From contig NZ_JAGJCF010000017.1 in the NCBI RefSeq assembly GCF_017815135.1, forward strand, positions 62,001 to 126,000: a DNA stretch of 64,000 nucleotides. The letters are read 5' to 3'. The notes under the pieces were generated by a model. The model saw only the letters and a program-made list of their open reading frames with translations. It made no database searches and was not told the origin of the DNA. Shown piece by piece: positions 53,543-62,131 of this stretch. Source of the stretch: Jiella mangrovi (GTDB taxonomy: Bacteria > Pseudomonadota > Alphaproteobacteria > Rhizobiales > Rhizobiaceae). The translations under genes were made by a program, and so were the position numbers. The first letter of the stretch is position 1. Every line of letters begins with the position of its first letter.

Positions 53543-54175
53543 ATGGGATATTCGGAGTATGATCCGGCGGGTAAAGCTCGTCGAGCATGGAAGGCAGGCC
53601 GAACAGTTGGCGCGAAACGACCCCTGAAGCCGCAGCAGGTGTGGGGGATCCGCTTTTGGCTCGATCGCGAAGGACGGATTCGAGACCGAGCGCTGTTCGA
53701 TCTCGCGATCGACAGCAAACTTCGAGGCTGCGATGTCGTGAAGATAAAGATCGGCGATCTGACGTCGGGTGGACGGATCCGAACGCGAGCGATCGTCGTG
53801 CAGCAGAAGACAAAACGGCCGGTCCAGTTCGAACTGCTCGAACCTGCCCGGTCGAGTCTTCTGATTTGGCTGGAACTTCGAGGCGGGACGATCGACGATT
53901 ACGCCTTTCCGAGCCGGATCGACAGAATGGACCATCTCAGCACCCGGCAGTACGCCCGTTTGGTCGACGAGTGGGTAACCGCGATCGGCCTTCGGCAGGA
54001 GGACTATGGTACGCATTCGCTTCGTCGGACGAAAGCGTCGATCATCTACAAAGCGACCGGTAATCTGCGAGCGGTTCAGATCCTTCTCGGTCATACGAAG
54101 ATCGAGAGCACCGTTCGATATCTCGGCGTCGAAGTCGAAGACGCGTTGACGCTCGCTGAAGGGACTGAGGTGTAA
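53543..54175 (+). CDS. Minimal tyrosine recombinase
   Basis: The protein has 210 residues from ATG 53543 (GGAG upstream). It belongs to a group of short recombinases very common in rhizobial accessory DNA: KPQQVWGIRFWLDREGR, ALFDLAIDSKLRGCDVVKI (box I Arg), YGTHSLRRTKAS (HxxR), and ILLGHTKIESTVRYLGVE (His and nucleophile Tyr). It has no N-terminal arm or full core-binding domain, so it may need a host partner or a simple target. All catalytic residues are present. A hairpin follows 22 bases after the stop. Confidence 0.92.
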   Translation: MGYSEYDPAGKARRAWKAGRTVGAKRPLKPQQVWGIRFWLDREGRIRDRALFDLAIDSKLRGCDVVKIKIGDLTSGGRIRTRAIVVQQKTKRPVQFELLEPARSSLLIWLELRGGTIDDYAFPSRIDRMDHLSTRQYARLVDEWVTAIGLRQEDYGTHSLRRTKASIIYKATGNLRAVQILLGHTKIESTVRYLGVEVEDALTLAEGTEV

Positions 54176-54197
54176 GACCGATCGTCATAAGGGTAGG

Positions 54198-54228
54198 ACG
54201 GCTGTTGCGGATGTATCGCAGCGGCCGT
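54198..54228 (+). terminator. Strong hairpin after the minimal recombinase
   Basis: A 12-base stem with two G-U pairs (54,198-54,209 with 54,217-54,228) and a 7-base loop, followed by a second, smaller stem CCGATC/GATCGG at 54,230-54,245. No T-run follows, so it could be a terminator or a structured recombination end. Confidence 0.55.
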
Positions 54229-54410
54229 TCCGATCGTGTGATCGGATAGTATTCTGGGTATTGTTCGCGGGCAAGGAGACGCGACCGTCTCTCTGCACAG
54301 TTCGTGCGTCGTGCCCATCGCGGACATTCCGAACGCATTGGATAAATCGTTATTCGTTATCAGGTGGCATCTGCGAAGGAAACGCTCGCCTGAGGCGTTT
54401 GGGAACCAAG

Positions 54411-56306
54411 TCATTCCTCAGGCAACGCGTAAGCCACGATCTGGTCGCCGACCTGCGGCTTCAGGATCGAGTTGCCACCCGCAACGAAGACGACCCACTC
54501 GCGACCCTTGTGTTCGAACACGGCCGGGTTCGAGACCGAGGGCGCCATCACCGGGTCGTTCCAGAGTTCCTCGCCGTTCGCCGCATCGAGCGCTCTGACG
54601 CGGGCATCGATCGAGCCGCCGATGAAGATAAGGCCGCCGCCGGTCGAGACCGGGCCGCCGATCGTCGGCGTCCCCCAGCTCGACGGCATATAGAAGCCGT
54701 AGCGTTGGACGCGGCCGAACGGCACTTCCCAGACCTTCTCGCCCTTGCCGATGTCGTAGGCGCTCATCGTGCCGAACGGCGGCTTCCAGCACGGCATGCC
54801 GGCCCAGTTCTCGAACGCCGTGAGATAGACACCGTACGGCGCGCCTTCCTGCGGATAGTAGCCGGCCTCGTTGCCCGAGCCACCCGCGATGTTCTCGTAC
54901 TCTGCGCGCGGGACAAGACGGAAGATCTGCGCGACGCGGCTGGCATTGACGTAGAAAAGACCGGTCTTCGGGTCGTAGCTGCCGCCGCCCCACTGCATGC
55001 CGCCAGACGTTCCCGGGTAGGCAAGGGTGCCCTCGGTCGAAGGCGGTGTGAACAGGCCTTCGTAGCGCAGCTCTTCGGCCCGGCGCGAGCAGCCGCCGAA
55101 CGAGACGAGGTCGGCCAGCCACCAGACGCCCGGCCAGTTCTCATGGTCGTTCGTCGGCGGTGGGGCGACTGGAAACGGCTGAGTGGACGATGCGACTTCG
55201 CCGTCCGCATCGGAGGTGGGGACGTTCTTTTCCGACCAGTCGAAGATCGGCTCGCCCGAGCGGCGGTCGAGCACGTAGAGGAAGCCCTGCTTCGTCGTCT
55301 GGACCAGCGCCGGGACCGTCTGGCCGTTCCGCTCGATGTCGATCAGCGTCGGCGCGGCGTTGGTGTCGTAGTCCCAGATGTCATGACGGACGAGCTGGCG
55401 CGACCAGGCGATGTCGCCGGTCTCGACGTCGACCGCCGTGACGGACGTTGCCATGGGGATCGGCTCGGTCCGATTTCCGCCCCAGTAATTCGGGCTCGGC
55501 GAGGAGACCGGCACGTAGACGAGGCCGAGGTCCGGATCGGCGCTCATCGCGGTCCAAACATTGGCCGTGCCGGTGCGCTGATGGACGTCTTCAGGAATGA
55601 ACTCGACCGTCCATTCCCGCTCGCCCGTCCGCGCGTCTATGCCAAAGAGGGTCCCCGGAGGCGCTTCGGCGAAGGCCCAGTCCTTGCCGGCCCAACCGAG
55701 GACCAGCGTATCGCCCACCACCGTCGGCGGCTGCAGCAGCGAGAGCGGCCAGCGGTCGTTGGTCGTGTTCCACTGGTTGACGTCGAGGATGCCGCCTTGG
55801 CCGAAGTCCGCGCATGGTTTGCCAGTATCGGCATCGACGGCGTGCAGCGTCGCCGTCATAGTGCCGAGATAGACCCGCTTCTGACAGGCCTTGCCGTCTT
55901 GTGGGTCGGACGCCTCCCAATAGGCGACACCGCGATTCTTGAGGGCTGGCTGGGTCAGCGCTTCGAGACGGGACTTCGAATCGTAGCTCCACTTCTCCGC
56001 GCCGGTCTCTGGATCGAGCGCGAGGATGCGGTAGAAGGGCGTCCCGAAATAAAGCGTCTCGTTGGCGTAGATCGGCGTCGCGGACCAGACGGTCGGCGGC
56101 AGGTCGCCCGAGCCGTCCGAGAGATCGCCGGTATGCACCTCCCACTGGCGTTCGAGATCGCCGACGTTCTCCGTCGTGATTGCTTCGGCGGGTGCGTATT
56201 TCTGCGCCGAGAGCTGCCCGTGGAAACTGTCCCATCTGTCCTGGGCTGCAAGCGGCGTTGCGACGAGTCCGGCGACACAGGTGGTGAAGGCGAGCGTGCG
56301 CATCAT
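54411..56306 (-). CDS. Periplasmic PQQ-dependent dehydrogenase (quinoprotein)
   Basis: The protein has 631 residues from ATG 56306, whose signal peptide ends near PLAAQ; an upstream GTG-started extension overlaps the preceding gene and is unlikely. The eight-bladed propeller has repeated tryptophan-docking segments such as LALDPETGAEKWSY, VDVETGDIAWSRQL and LDAANGEELWNDP, with the C-terminal WGTPTIGGPVSTGGGLIFIGG typical of membrane GDH-type quinoproteins. It should oxidise a polyol, sugar or related alcohol in the periplasm and pass electrons to ubiquinone. The usual N-terminal membrane domain is missing but encoded by the gene before it, with a four-base overlap. Confidence 0.9.
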   Translation of the reverse strand: MMRTLAFTTCVAGLVATPLAAQDRWDSFHGQLSAQKYAPAEAITTENVGDLERQWEVHTGDLSDGSGDLPPTVWSATPIYANETLYFGTPFYRILALDPETGAEKWSYDSKSRLEALTQPALKNRGVAYWEASDPQDGKACQKRVYLGTMTATLHAVDADTGKPCADFGQGGILDVNQWNTTNDRWPLSLLQPPTVVGDTLVLGWAGKDWAFAEAPPGTLFGIDARTGEREWTVEFIPEDVHQRTGTANVWTAMSADPDLGLVYVPVSSPSPNYWGGNRTEPIPMATSVTAVDVETGDIAWSRQLVRHDIWDYDTNAAPTLIDIERNGQTVPALVQTTKQGFLYVLDRRSGEPIFDWSEKNVPTSDADGEVASSTQPFPVAPPPTNDHENWPGVWWLADLVSFGGCSRRAEELRYEGLFTPPSTEGTLAYPGTSGGMQWGGGSYDPKTGLFYVNASRVAQIFRLVPRAEYENIAGGSGNEAGYYPQEGAPYGVYLTAFENWAGMPCWKPPFGTMSAYDIGKGEKVWEVPFGRVQRYGFYMPSSWGTPTIGGPVSTGGGLIFIGGSIDARVRALDAANGEELWNDPVMAPSVSNPAVFEHKGREWVVFVAGGNSILKPQVGDQIVAYALPEE

Positions 56307-56638
56307 GAACGGGTTCCCATCGATTGGCCGACGACGACCAGGATGCCGGCGATGAGCGCGGCGAGCCAGATCGCGGGTTGCAACAGCAGAACGCCTGCCA
56401 GTGCGGTCAGCAGCGCGGCGAGGACGAACAATGCGAGGATGATCCACCCGAACCAGCCGATCGTTGCTGCAACGGCGAGTGTGCCGAGAGCGATCGCGAC
56501 ATGCCCGAACGCCGCGAGCAACGGACCGGCCGTGCCGTTCACGCCGGTCGAAGGCGCGAAGAACGTGTAGATCGACCAGATGAAGCCGAAGGCCGCGACG
56601 AGAACCGCGATGCCGAAAAGTCGGTCTCTATTTGTCAT
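56303..56638 (-). CDS. Small multi-spanning membrane protein, likely anchor for the quinoprotein
   Basis: The protein has 111 residues from ATG 56638; a start at 56671 is possible. It has about four membrane helices (RLFGIAVLVAAFGFIWSIYT, then three more) and little else. Its length and helix number match the N-terminal membrane domain of membrane-bound PQQ glucose/quinate dehydrogenases. Its stop overlaps the dehydrogenase start (ATGA), so equal amounts are expected. I infer a split anchor that docks the periplasmic enzyme and links it to the quinone pool. Confidence 0.75.
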   Translation of the reverse strand: MTNRDRLFGIAVLVAAFGFIWSIYTFFAPSTGVNGTAGPLLAAFGHVAIALGTLAVAATIGWFGWIILALFVLAALLTALAGVLLLQPAIWLAALIAGILVVVGQSMGTRS

Positions 56639-56667
56639 TCGATGCCTTGCCGTATGGATAAGACCGC

Positions 56668-57861
56668 TCATTGAGCGGATCGCTTCGATGTCGCCAAAAT
56701 GACGAGCCAGATCGCGAGGCCGCCAAGCGAAAGCGCAACGCCGACATAGCCGGTCGAGGCCCAGCCGAGGCCGGCGGAAAGCGTGAAGCCGGCGAGAAGT
56801 GGCCCGAGCGCGTTTGCGGCGTTGAAGGCGGCGTGGTTCATGGCCGCCGCCATGGTCTGCGCCTCGCCGGCCACATCCATGAGGCGGGTCTGGAGCGGCA
56901 CGACGAGACCGCCGCCGACGCCGATCAGGAACAGCGCGGCGAACATGAAGGGCATCGAGCCGATCGAGGCCGCGTAGATCAGTCCGGAGATCGCAAGAAC
57001 GGCCTGGAATGCCGCCGCGGACTGAAGCACGCGTCCGCCCGTGAGCTTGCCCGCGACCCAGTTTCCGAAGACCACACCGAGGCCGTAGATCACCAGGCCG
57101 ATCGAGATCCAGTATTGCGGTTCGTCGACGGTCTGGAGGAACGCTGCGGAAAAGTAGGAGTAGATCGCGAAGGTGCCGCCATACCCGACGGCGCCCATGG
57201 CCAGCACGAGCAGCACCTGACGATTGGCGAGGGCGCGGAACTGCTTCAAAGGCCGGACGCTCGGGTCCGGGCCCTCATAGGGCGCCGTCAGCCAGATGCC
57301 GAGCGCGGTGAGCGCCGCCAGACCTGCGACGATCGCAAAACCAAGCCGCCAACCGAGCGACTGTCCGAAGGCATTGACCGCAGGGACGCCGACGACGGTC
57401 GCGACTGCGAGGCCCAGCATGATGTGGCTCGTCGCCTGTGCGCGCTTGCCCTTGCCGGCAATGTCGGCGGCAAAGAGGATCGCGATCCCGAAATAGGCAC
57501 CGTGCGGCAATCCGGCGAGGAAACGCGCAGCGTCCAGAGTGAGGATGGAGGGCGCGAATGCCGACAGGGCGTAGCCCGCCGCGACCACCAACATGAGGCC
57601 GATCAGCGTATATTTACGCGGCCAACGGGCCGCGAGGACCGCAATCAGCGGTGCGCCGATCATCACACCGACGGCATAGGCGCTGACCGCATAACCGGCG
57701 ACGCTCTCGCTGACACCGAGGCCGTCGGCGTAATACGGAAGAAGGCTCATCGCCGAAAACTCGCCGGCGCCGAGGGTGAAGCCACCGCACGCGAGGCAGA
57801 TGGTGACGAGCGCAAGACTCGCCTCGCTGCGGCTATCCGAGGTTGCGGTGGCATGGATCAT
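56668..57861 (-). CDS. MFS transporter (DHA1/AraJ-like)
   Basis: The protein has 397 residues from ATG 57861 with AGGA eight bases upstream. Twelve membrane helices, with ARWPRKYTLIGLMLVVAAGY between helices 2 and 3 and PHGAYFGIAILFAAD in helix 5, as in AraJ/YdhP-type sugar or drug efflux carriers. It lies 29 bases before the small membrane protein, so it heads the quinoprotein operon. Export of an oxidation product or uptake of the substrate are both possible. Confidence 0.88.
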   Translation of the reverse strand: MIHATATSDSRSEASLALVTICLACGGFTLGAGEFSAMSLLPYYADGLGVSESVAGYAVSAYAVGVMIGAPLIAVLAARWPRKYTLIGLMLVVAAGYALSAFAPSILTLDAARFLAGLPHGAYFGIAILFAADIAGKGKRAQATSHIMLGLAVATVVGVPAVNAFGQSLGWRLGFAIVAGLAALTALGIWLTAPYEGPDPSVRPLKQFRALANRQVLLVLAMGAVGYGGTFAIYSYFSAAFLQTVDEPQYWISIGLVIYGLGVVFGNWVAGKLTGGRVLQSAAAFQAVLAISGLIYAASIGSMPFMFAALFLIGVGGGLVVPLQTRLMDVAGEAQTMAAAMNHAAFNAANALGPLLAGFTLSAGLGWASTGYVGVALSLGGLAIWLVILATSKRSAQ

Positions 57862-58118
57862 GAGTTGTCCTGTCCTTGCGAAGATTCCTTGCGAAGATCG
57901 AAAGTTCGAAGTCGGATCGCCTCGCCAAACCTGTTGGACATCGTCTCGGGACGCTGTCCGACAGGGCGGCCATATTCTCGAAAGCATCGTCCGAGGGCGA
58001 AGGCGTTCGGGGCAGCCGTCGTGGCTGGATCGGCTGTCCGACTGCGTGGCCGACCGAGATCAGCAGACGCCGGGGCCGCCGAATACTCGACCGGCCGATC
58101 CTGGTCAGTCAGCGTTAA

Positions 58119-58838
58119 TCACTGGGCGAGATAACCGCCATCGATCGGCAGGTCTGCTCCGGTGATGAACGAGGCTTCGTCCGAGGCGAGGAACGCGATC
58201 CCGTTCGCGATCTCCTCCGGCCTGCCCATGCGGCCCATCGGATGCATGCCGACGACTTTCTTGATGCCGTCATCCGACAGCTTGTCGACCGCAGGCGTAT
58301 CGATCGTGCCCGGCGAGACTGCATTGACCCGCACGCCCTTCGGCGCGAGGTCTATTGCGAAGTGCTTGGTCAGACCCGCTGCGACGTATTTCGCGGGTCC
58401 GTAGACCGCCTGTCCGACCTGTCCGCCATAGGCCGAGATCGAGGACAGGAAGACGATCGAGCCCGAACCCTGCTTCGTCATGATCTCGGCAGCGAACTTG
58501 CCGCAAAGGAACATGCCCTTTCCGTCGACGGCAAAGGTATCGTCCCGCAGGTCGGCGGAGGCCTGTTCGATCGTTGCCTCGGGGATGACGCCTGCATTGG
58601 CGACGAGGATGTCGATTCGATCGTACGCCTTCATCGTCTCGTCGAAAAACGTCTTCACCTCGGCCTCCTCGCGCACGTCGCAGACGAAGCTTTCGACCGT
58701 TGCGCCGGAGGTCTTCAACATCTCCGACGCTTCCTTCAGCGCAGTCTCGTCATAGTCGCAGATCGAGAGCTTGGCACCCTCGCGCGCGAACTTCTGTGCG
58801 GTGGCGAAGCCGATGCCCTTCGCGGCACCGGTGATCAT
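58119..58838 (-). CDS. Short-chain dehydrogenase with a frameshifted 5' end
   Basis: The open frame (239 residues from ATG 58838) has TGAAKGIG, NAG, SSIS and YGPAK, a classic NAD(P)-dependent SDR. The true start is probably ATG 58884, which has GGAGG four bases upstream and reads MSNTTSAP, but a run of seven C (minus strand) at 58865-58859 puts it out of frame. Six C would give the standard PRLDGKIAMITGAAKG. Starting at 58838 removes most of the first beta strand, so the protein as sequenced would probably misfold. A sequencing error in the homopolymer or real slippage are both possible. Confidence 0.85.
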   Translation of the reverse strand: MITGAAKGIGFATAQKFAREGAKLSICDYDETALKEASEMLKTSGATVESFVCDVREEAEVKTFFDETMKAYDRIDILVANAGVIPEATIEQASADLRDDTFAVDGKGMFLCGKFAAEIMTKQGSGSIVFLSSISAYGGQVGQAVYGPAKYVAAGLTKHFAIDLAPKGVRVNAVSPGTIDTPAVDKLSDDGIKKVVGMHPMGRMGRPEEIANGIAFLASDEASFITGADLPIDGGYLAQ

Positions 58839-58858
58839 GGCGATCTTGCCATCGAGAC

Positions 58859-58865
58859 GGGGGGG
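58859..58865. repeat. Homopolymer tract of seven G (C on the coding strand)
   Basis: Within the codons between the likely SDR start and its Rossmann motif. Its length of seven breaks the frame; six would restore it. Confidence 0.9.
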
Positions 58866-58899
58866 CGGATGTCGTATTGCTCATGGTGCCTCCAATTAT

Positions 58900-58912
58900 T
58901 CAACTAAATTGA
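58900..58912. promoter_or_regulatory. Possible operator TCAACTAAATTGA before the SDR gene
   Basis: Half sites TCAA and TTGA flank five bases, within an AT-rich patch just upstream of the SDR ribosome site. The left part TCAACTA recurs in the IclR promoter region at 63,463. The whole gap 58,885-59,040 has no gene. Confidence 0.3.
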
Positions 58913-59040
58913 TTAATTAGGTCGGGGCGCGATCGTTCCGCTTTCGGCGTCCCGCGCAGCGCATTGCTGGTGCGGCGAGATTTCATAGGAGCCCAGTCGT
59001 TCCGGATTGCAGGGCGCAACCGGTCGAGGTCAGCGGCTGG

Positions 59041-59889
59041 TCAGAGATCGAGATCGGCCAGAGCCCGGCGCATCACCTCAGGGTTGGCCTCGATGCCGGT
59101 CCAGTATTTGAACCCGATCACTCCCTGGCCGACCAGCATGGAGAGGCCGTCCACAATGGTGCAGCCGTTGGCTTCCGCCGCCTTGAGAAACCGAGTCTTC
59201 GGTGGATTGTGAATGCCGTCGGCGACCACTTTGTCCGGCGTCAGACTGTCCGGATCGATGTCGGGCATCTGATCGACGTTCGGATAAAGCCCCTGCGATG
59301 TGGCATGAACGACGATCTCGACATCGCTCGGCACGGAGACCGTCTGGTCCCACGGATGGTATTCGGCCTTTGCCGGCGTCCTGCCCGCGATGAGGCTTGC
59401 AACGGCTTCGCCGCGATCCCGGCTGCGGTTGACGACGAGGATTTTCGCGGCTCCCGCAAGCGCCAGTTCGACGCCGACGGCACGACCGGCCCCGCCAGCA
59501 CCGAACAGCATGACGGTCTTGCCCTCTGGATCGGTGACGTCGGACAACGCCTTCACGAAGCCCTTGCCGTCGGTGTTCTCGCCGATCAGCTTGCCGTCGC
59601 GCGCGACGATCGTGTTGACCGCGCCGATGATCTCCGCGCTTTCGCCGAGGCCGTCGAGATGGTCGATGACGGCGACCTTGTGCGGGATCGAGCAGTTGAA
59701 GCCGCGCCACCTCATGGCCCGCGCACCCTTCACCGCATCGCCGAGCCCTTCGGGCGCCACCTCGCAGTTGATGTAGCGCCAGTCGAGATCGTGATGGCGG
59801 AAGGCCGCCTCGATCATCGCCACCGTGGGGTTCCCGACTGCAGGTTGGGCGAACGAGCCCGTCAGCGGCAGAAGGAAATTCTCGGCCAT
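59041..59889 (-). CDS. Shikimate/quinate dehydrogenase-like protein
   Basis: The protein has 282 residues. It belongs to the AroE family, which interconverts shikimate or quinate and the 3-dehydro form with NAD(P): GFNCSIPHKVAV holds the catalytic Lys, GENTDGKGF holds the Asp partner, FGAGGAGRAVGVELAL binds the cofactor and VNRSRDR the ribose phosphate. The stretch MLVGQGVIGFKYWTG is also typical. The variant substrate loop (CSIPHK for the usual VTxPxK) and the catabolic setting suggest a quinate- or cyclitol-type substrate, not aromatic amino acid synthesis. It starts one base after the AGE gene stop, so they are coupled. Confidence 0.88.
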   Translation of the reverse strand: MAENFLLPLTGSFAQPAVGNPTVAMIEAAFRHHDLDWRYINCEVAPEGLGDAVKGARAMRWRGFNCSIPHKVAVIDHLDGLGESAEIIGAVNTIVARDGKLIGENTDGKGFVKALSDVTDPEGKTVMLFGAGGAGRAVGVELALAGAAKILVVNRSRDRGEAVASLIAGRTPAKAEYHPWDQTVSVPSDVEIVVHATSQGLYPNVDQMPDIDPDSLTPDKVVADGIHNPPKTRFLKAAEANGCTIVDGLSMLVGQGVIGFKYWTGIEANPEVMRRALADLDL

Positions 59890-59890
59890 C

Positions 59891-61165
59891 TCAAAGATCT
59901 CCTCGAACAGGACCGATCGCCTCCGTGCGCTCCAGCATGACGGCGAGGAACGGTGCCAGCGGGAGAACGGGTGTCAGGGTCGACTGATAGGCGTGATAGA
60001 GATCGGGCTTGCCCCTATAGATTTGCTCGGACGGTGCGTTCTCGCCATCGACCTCGTTGTGCCAGGACCCACAACGCCGGTCGATCACGTGAAGATCGAG
60101 ATAGTCCCAGAGCGTACGGTACCAGCGTTCGTATTCGGTGCGGCCGGTGCGCTTCAGAAGACCGGCTGCCGCTGTGATGGCCTCGGCCTGAGCCCAGTGC
60201 GCGCGGTTTCGGACGCTCGGCCTGCCGTCCCAGCCGATCGTATAGACGAGGCCGGGATTGCCGTCCGCCTTCCAGCCGTCGCGCATACCGGCTGCAAACA
60301 GGCTCTCGGCGTGGCCCAGCATCCAGTCCGGGGCGCCTTCGCCCTGTGCCAGAAGGGCGGCTTCCAGCTTGAGTAACAGATGCGACCATTCGACGAAATG
60401 GCCGGGCGTCATCCCGTAGGGTCTCAGATCGTCGTCGCGCGTATCCTTGTTATAGTCCTTCAGGATCGTCCAGTTGCGATCGAAATGCTCGACGATGCGG
60501 AAATTCTGTTCCGCGGCGATCTCGTGGACGAAGCGCGTGACGATGCGAAGCGCCCGCTCACGCCAGACCGGCGCGTCGAGAACGTCGGCCAGCGCCATCG
60601 AAACTTCGACCGAGTGCATGTTTGCGTTTGCCCCGCGATAGTCCTCTTCGTCCGACCAGTCGGGCGCGAAGCTTTCACGCATGACGCCCTCTTCCTCGGA
60701 CCAGAACCGGGTCTCGAGGATGGTGACGATCTCCTCCAGCAGCGCTTTCGCGCCCGGCCGTCCGGCGACATGGGCCGATGCGGCCGCGAGCGCGACGAAG
60801 GCATGGGCATAGGCCTGCTTGCGCCCCGATCCATCGTCCCAGCCGCCGTTTTCATGGTCCTTCAGCGAGCCAGTCAGTGCCGTGAGGCCGTGATCGACCA
60901 AAGGCGCTGAACCCGGCAAGCCCTGGAGCGCGCCGAGCGCGTAGGAGTGCGTCATTCGGGCGGTCACGACGAGATCGGGCGTAGCATCGTCCGGCATCTG
61001 CCCGGCCGTATCGAGTGAACCGAAGCCGACCGGAAGTCTGCTCTCCTTGGAAAAGTCGAGAAGCCGTTGACCCTGTTCGCTCAGCCAGCGCCGGTGGCGA
61101 GCGCTGGTTATCCAGCTCCCGCCTTTCGGTGCGATCGGCGCGATGACATCCGCCCCCTCAGCCAT
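59891..61165 (-). CDS. AGE-family epimerase/isomerase (YihS-like)
   Basis: The 424-residue protein forms an (alpha/alpha)6 barrel of the N-acylglucosamine 2-epimerase family. RMTHSYALGALQG, NANMHSVEVSMALAD with the catalytic His, GHFVEWSHLLLKLE, NRAHWAQAEAI and GKPDLYHAYQSTLTP match aldose-ketose isomerases such as YihS and mannose isomerase. It would interconvert a free sugar or sulfo-sugar; the exact one is unknown. It overlaps the upstream SDR by eight bases. Confidence 0.9.
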   Translation of the reverse strand: MAEGADVIAPIAPKGGSWITSARHRRWLSEQGQRLLDFSKESRLPVGFGSLDTAGQMPDDATPDLVVTARMTHSYALGALQGLPGSAPLVDHGLTALTGSLKDHENGGWDDGSGRKQAYAHAFVALAAASAHVAGRPGAKALLEEIVTILETRFWSEEEGVMRESFAPDWSDEEDYRGANANMHSVEVSMALADVLDAPVWRERALRIVTRFVHEIAAEQNFRIVEHFDRNWTILKDYNKDTRDDDLRPYGMTPGHFVEWSHLLLKLEAALLAQGEGAPDWMLGHAESLFAAGMRDGWKADGNPGLVYTIGWDGRPSVRNRAHWAQAEAITAAAGLLKRTGRTEYERWYRTLWDYLDLHVIDRRCGSWHNEVDGENAPSEQIYRGKPDLYHAYQSTLTPVLPLAPFLAVMLERTEAIGPVRGDL

Positions 61166-62024
61166 TGACGATCATGCCGCCGTTCACGTGGATCGTCTGG
61201 CCGGTGACGTAGGAGCCGTCTTCGCAGGCGAGATAGACGAAGGCCGGCGCGAGCTCGCAGGGCTGACCCATGCGGCCCATCGCGGTCGAGTCGCCAAGAT
61301 GCGGCACCTCTTCGGCAGACCAACCCTGGGGCTGGATCGGCGTCCAGACCGGGCCGGGGGCCACCTCGTTGACACGAATGCCCTTGTCCGCGATCTGGAG
61401 TGCAAGGCCGCGGGTGAAGCTCGCGATCGCGCCCTTGGTCGCGGTATAGGCCGTCACCACCGGCGCACCGGCAAACGCGTTGACCGAGGTCGTGTTGATG
61501 ATCGAGGCGCCCTTCGTCATGTGCTTCAAGGCCGCGCGGGTGAGGTAGAAGGGCCCGTGGACGTTGACGGCGAAGTGCCGCTCCCAGGACTCGTCGCTCG
61601 TGTCGGTGAACTCGCGCTCGCCCTGCATATGGCCGGCATTGTTGACGAGGACGTCGATGCCGCCGAACGTCTCGACCACCGTCCCTATGGCCTCATCACA
61701 GGCTTTGCGGTCGGAGACGTCCGCGGGAATAGCGAGCGTCTTCGCGCCCTCTTTCTTCAGCAGCTGGATCGTCTCGTCCGCATCGGTCTGCTCTTCGGGA
61801 AGGTAAAGGATCGCGACGTCCGCGCCCTCGCGGGCGAAATGCAGCGCGACGGCGCGCCCGATCCCGCTGTCGCCGCCGGTGATCAAGGTGCGTTTGCCCT
61901 TCAGCTTTTCCGAGCCCTTGTAGGTCTCGCGAATATGGGTCGCGGACGGCGTGAGCTTGCTTTCGATGCCTGGAACCCTGTCCTGGCTCTGCTCGGGAAT
62001 GTCCTTGGCGAATGGGAAATTCAT
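61158..62024 (-). CDS. SDR-family oxidoreductase (YghA-like)
   Basis: The 288-residue protein carries the extended N-terminus of the YghA/YhdG group, TLITGGDSGIGRAVALHFA (cofactor motif TGGDSGIG), NNAGHMQG, a catalytic Ser in INTTSV, and YTATKGA (Tyr and Lys). The C-terminal CELAPAFVYLACEDGSYVTG is typical. It probably oxidises or reduces an alcohol or aldehyde group in the same pathway as the isomerase. It lies 107 bases downstream of the EthD gene. Confidence 0.92.
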   Translation of the reverse strand: MNFPFAKDIPEQSQDRVPGIESKLTPSATHIRETYKGSEKLKGKRTLITGGDSGIGRAVALHFAREGADVAILYLPEEQTDADETIQLLKKEGAKTLAIPADVSDRKACDEAIGTVVETFGGIDVLVNNAGHMQGEREFTDTSDESWERHFAVNVHGPFYLTRAALKHMTKGASIINTTSVNAFAGAPVVTAYTATKGAIASFTRGLALQIADKGIRVNEVAPGPVWTPIQPQGWSAEEVPHLGDSTAMGRMGQPCELAPAFVYLACEDGSYVTGQTIHVNGGMIVNG

Positions 62025-62131
62025 GGTGTGTGGTCCTTTGATTTCAGACGTGATGGTCCGCGTCGCGGCGTCTGAGCGCGGCGAATAATGGGCGGTCCGG
62101 TGTCGGTTGGTGGTGGTCCCGGCGCGGTACG

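Noticed and set aside
54261-56570. 769-codon open frame opposite the PQQ dehydrogenase
   Set aside because: Shadow frame; the minus-strand quinoprotein has clear domains and a signal peptide.
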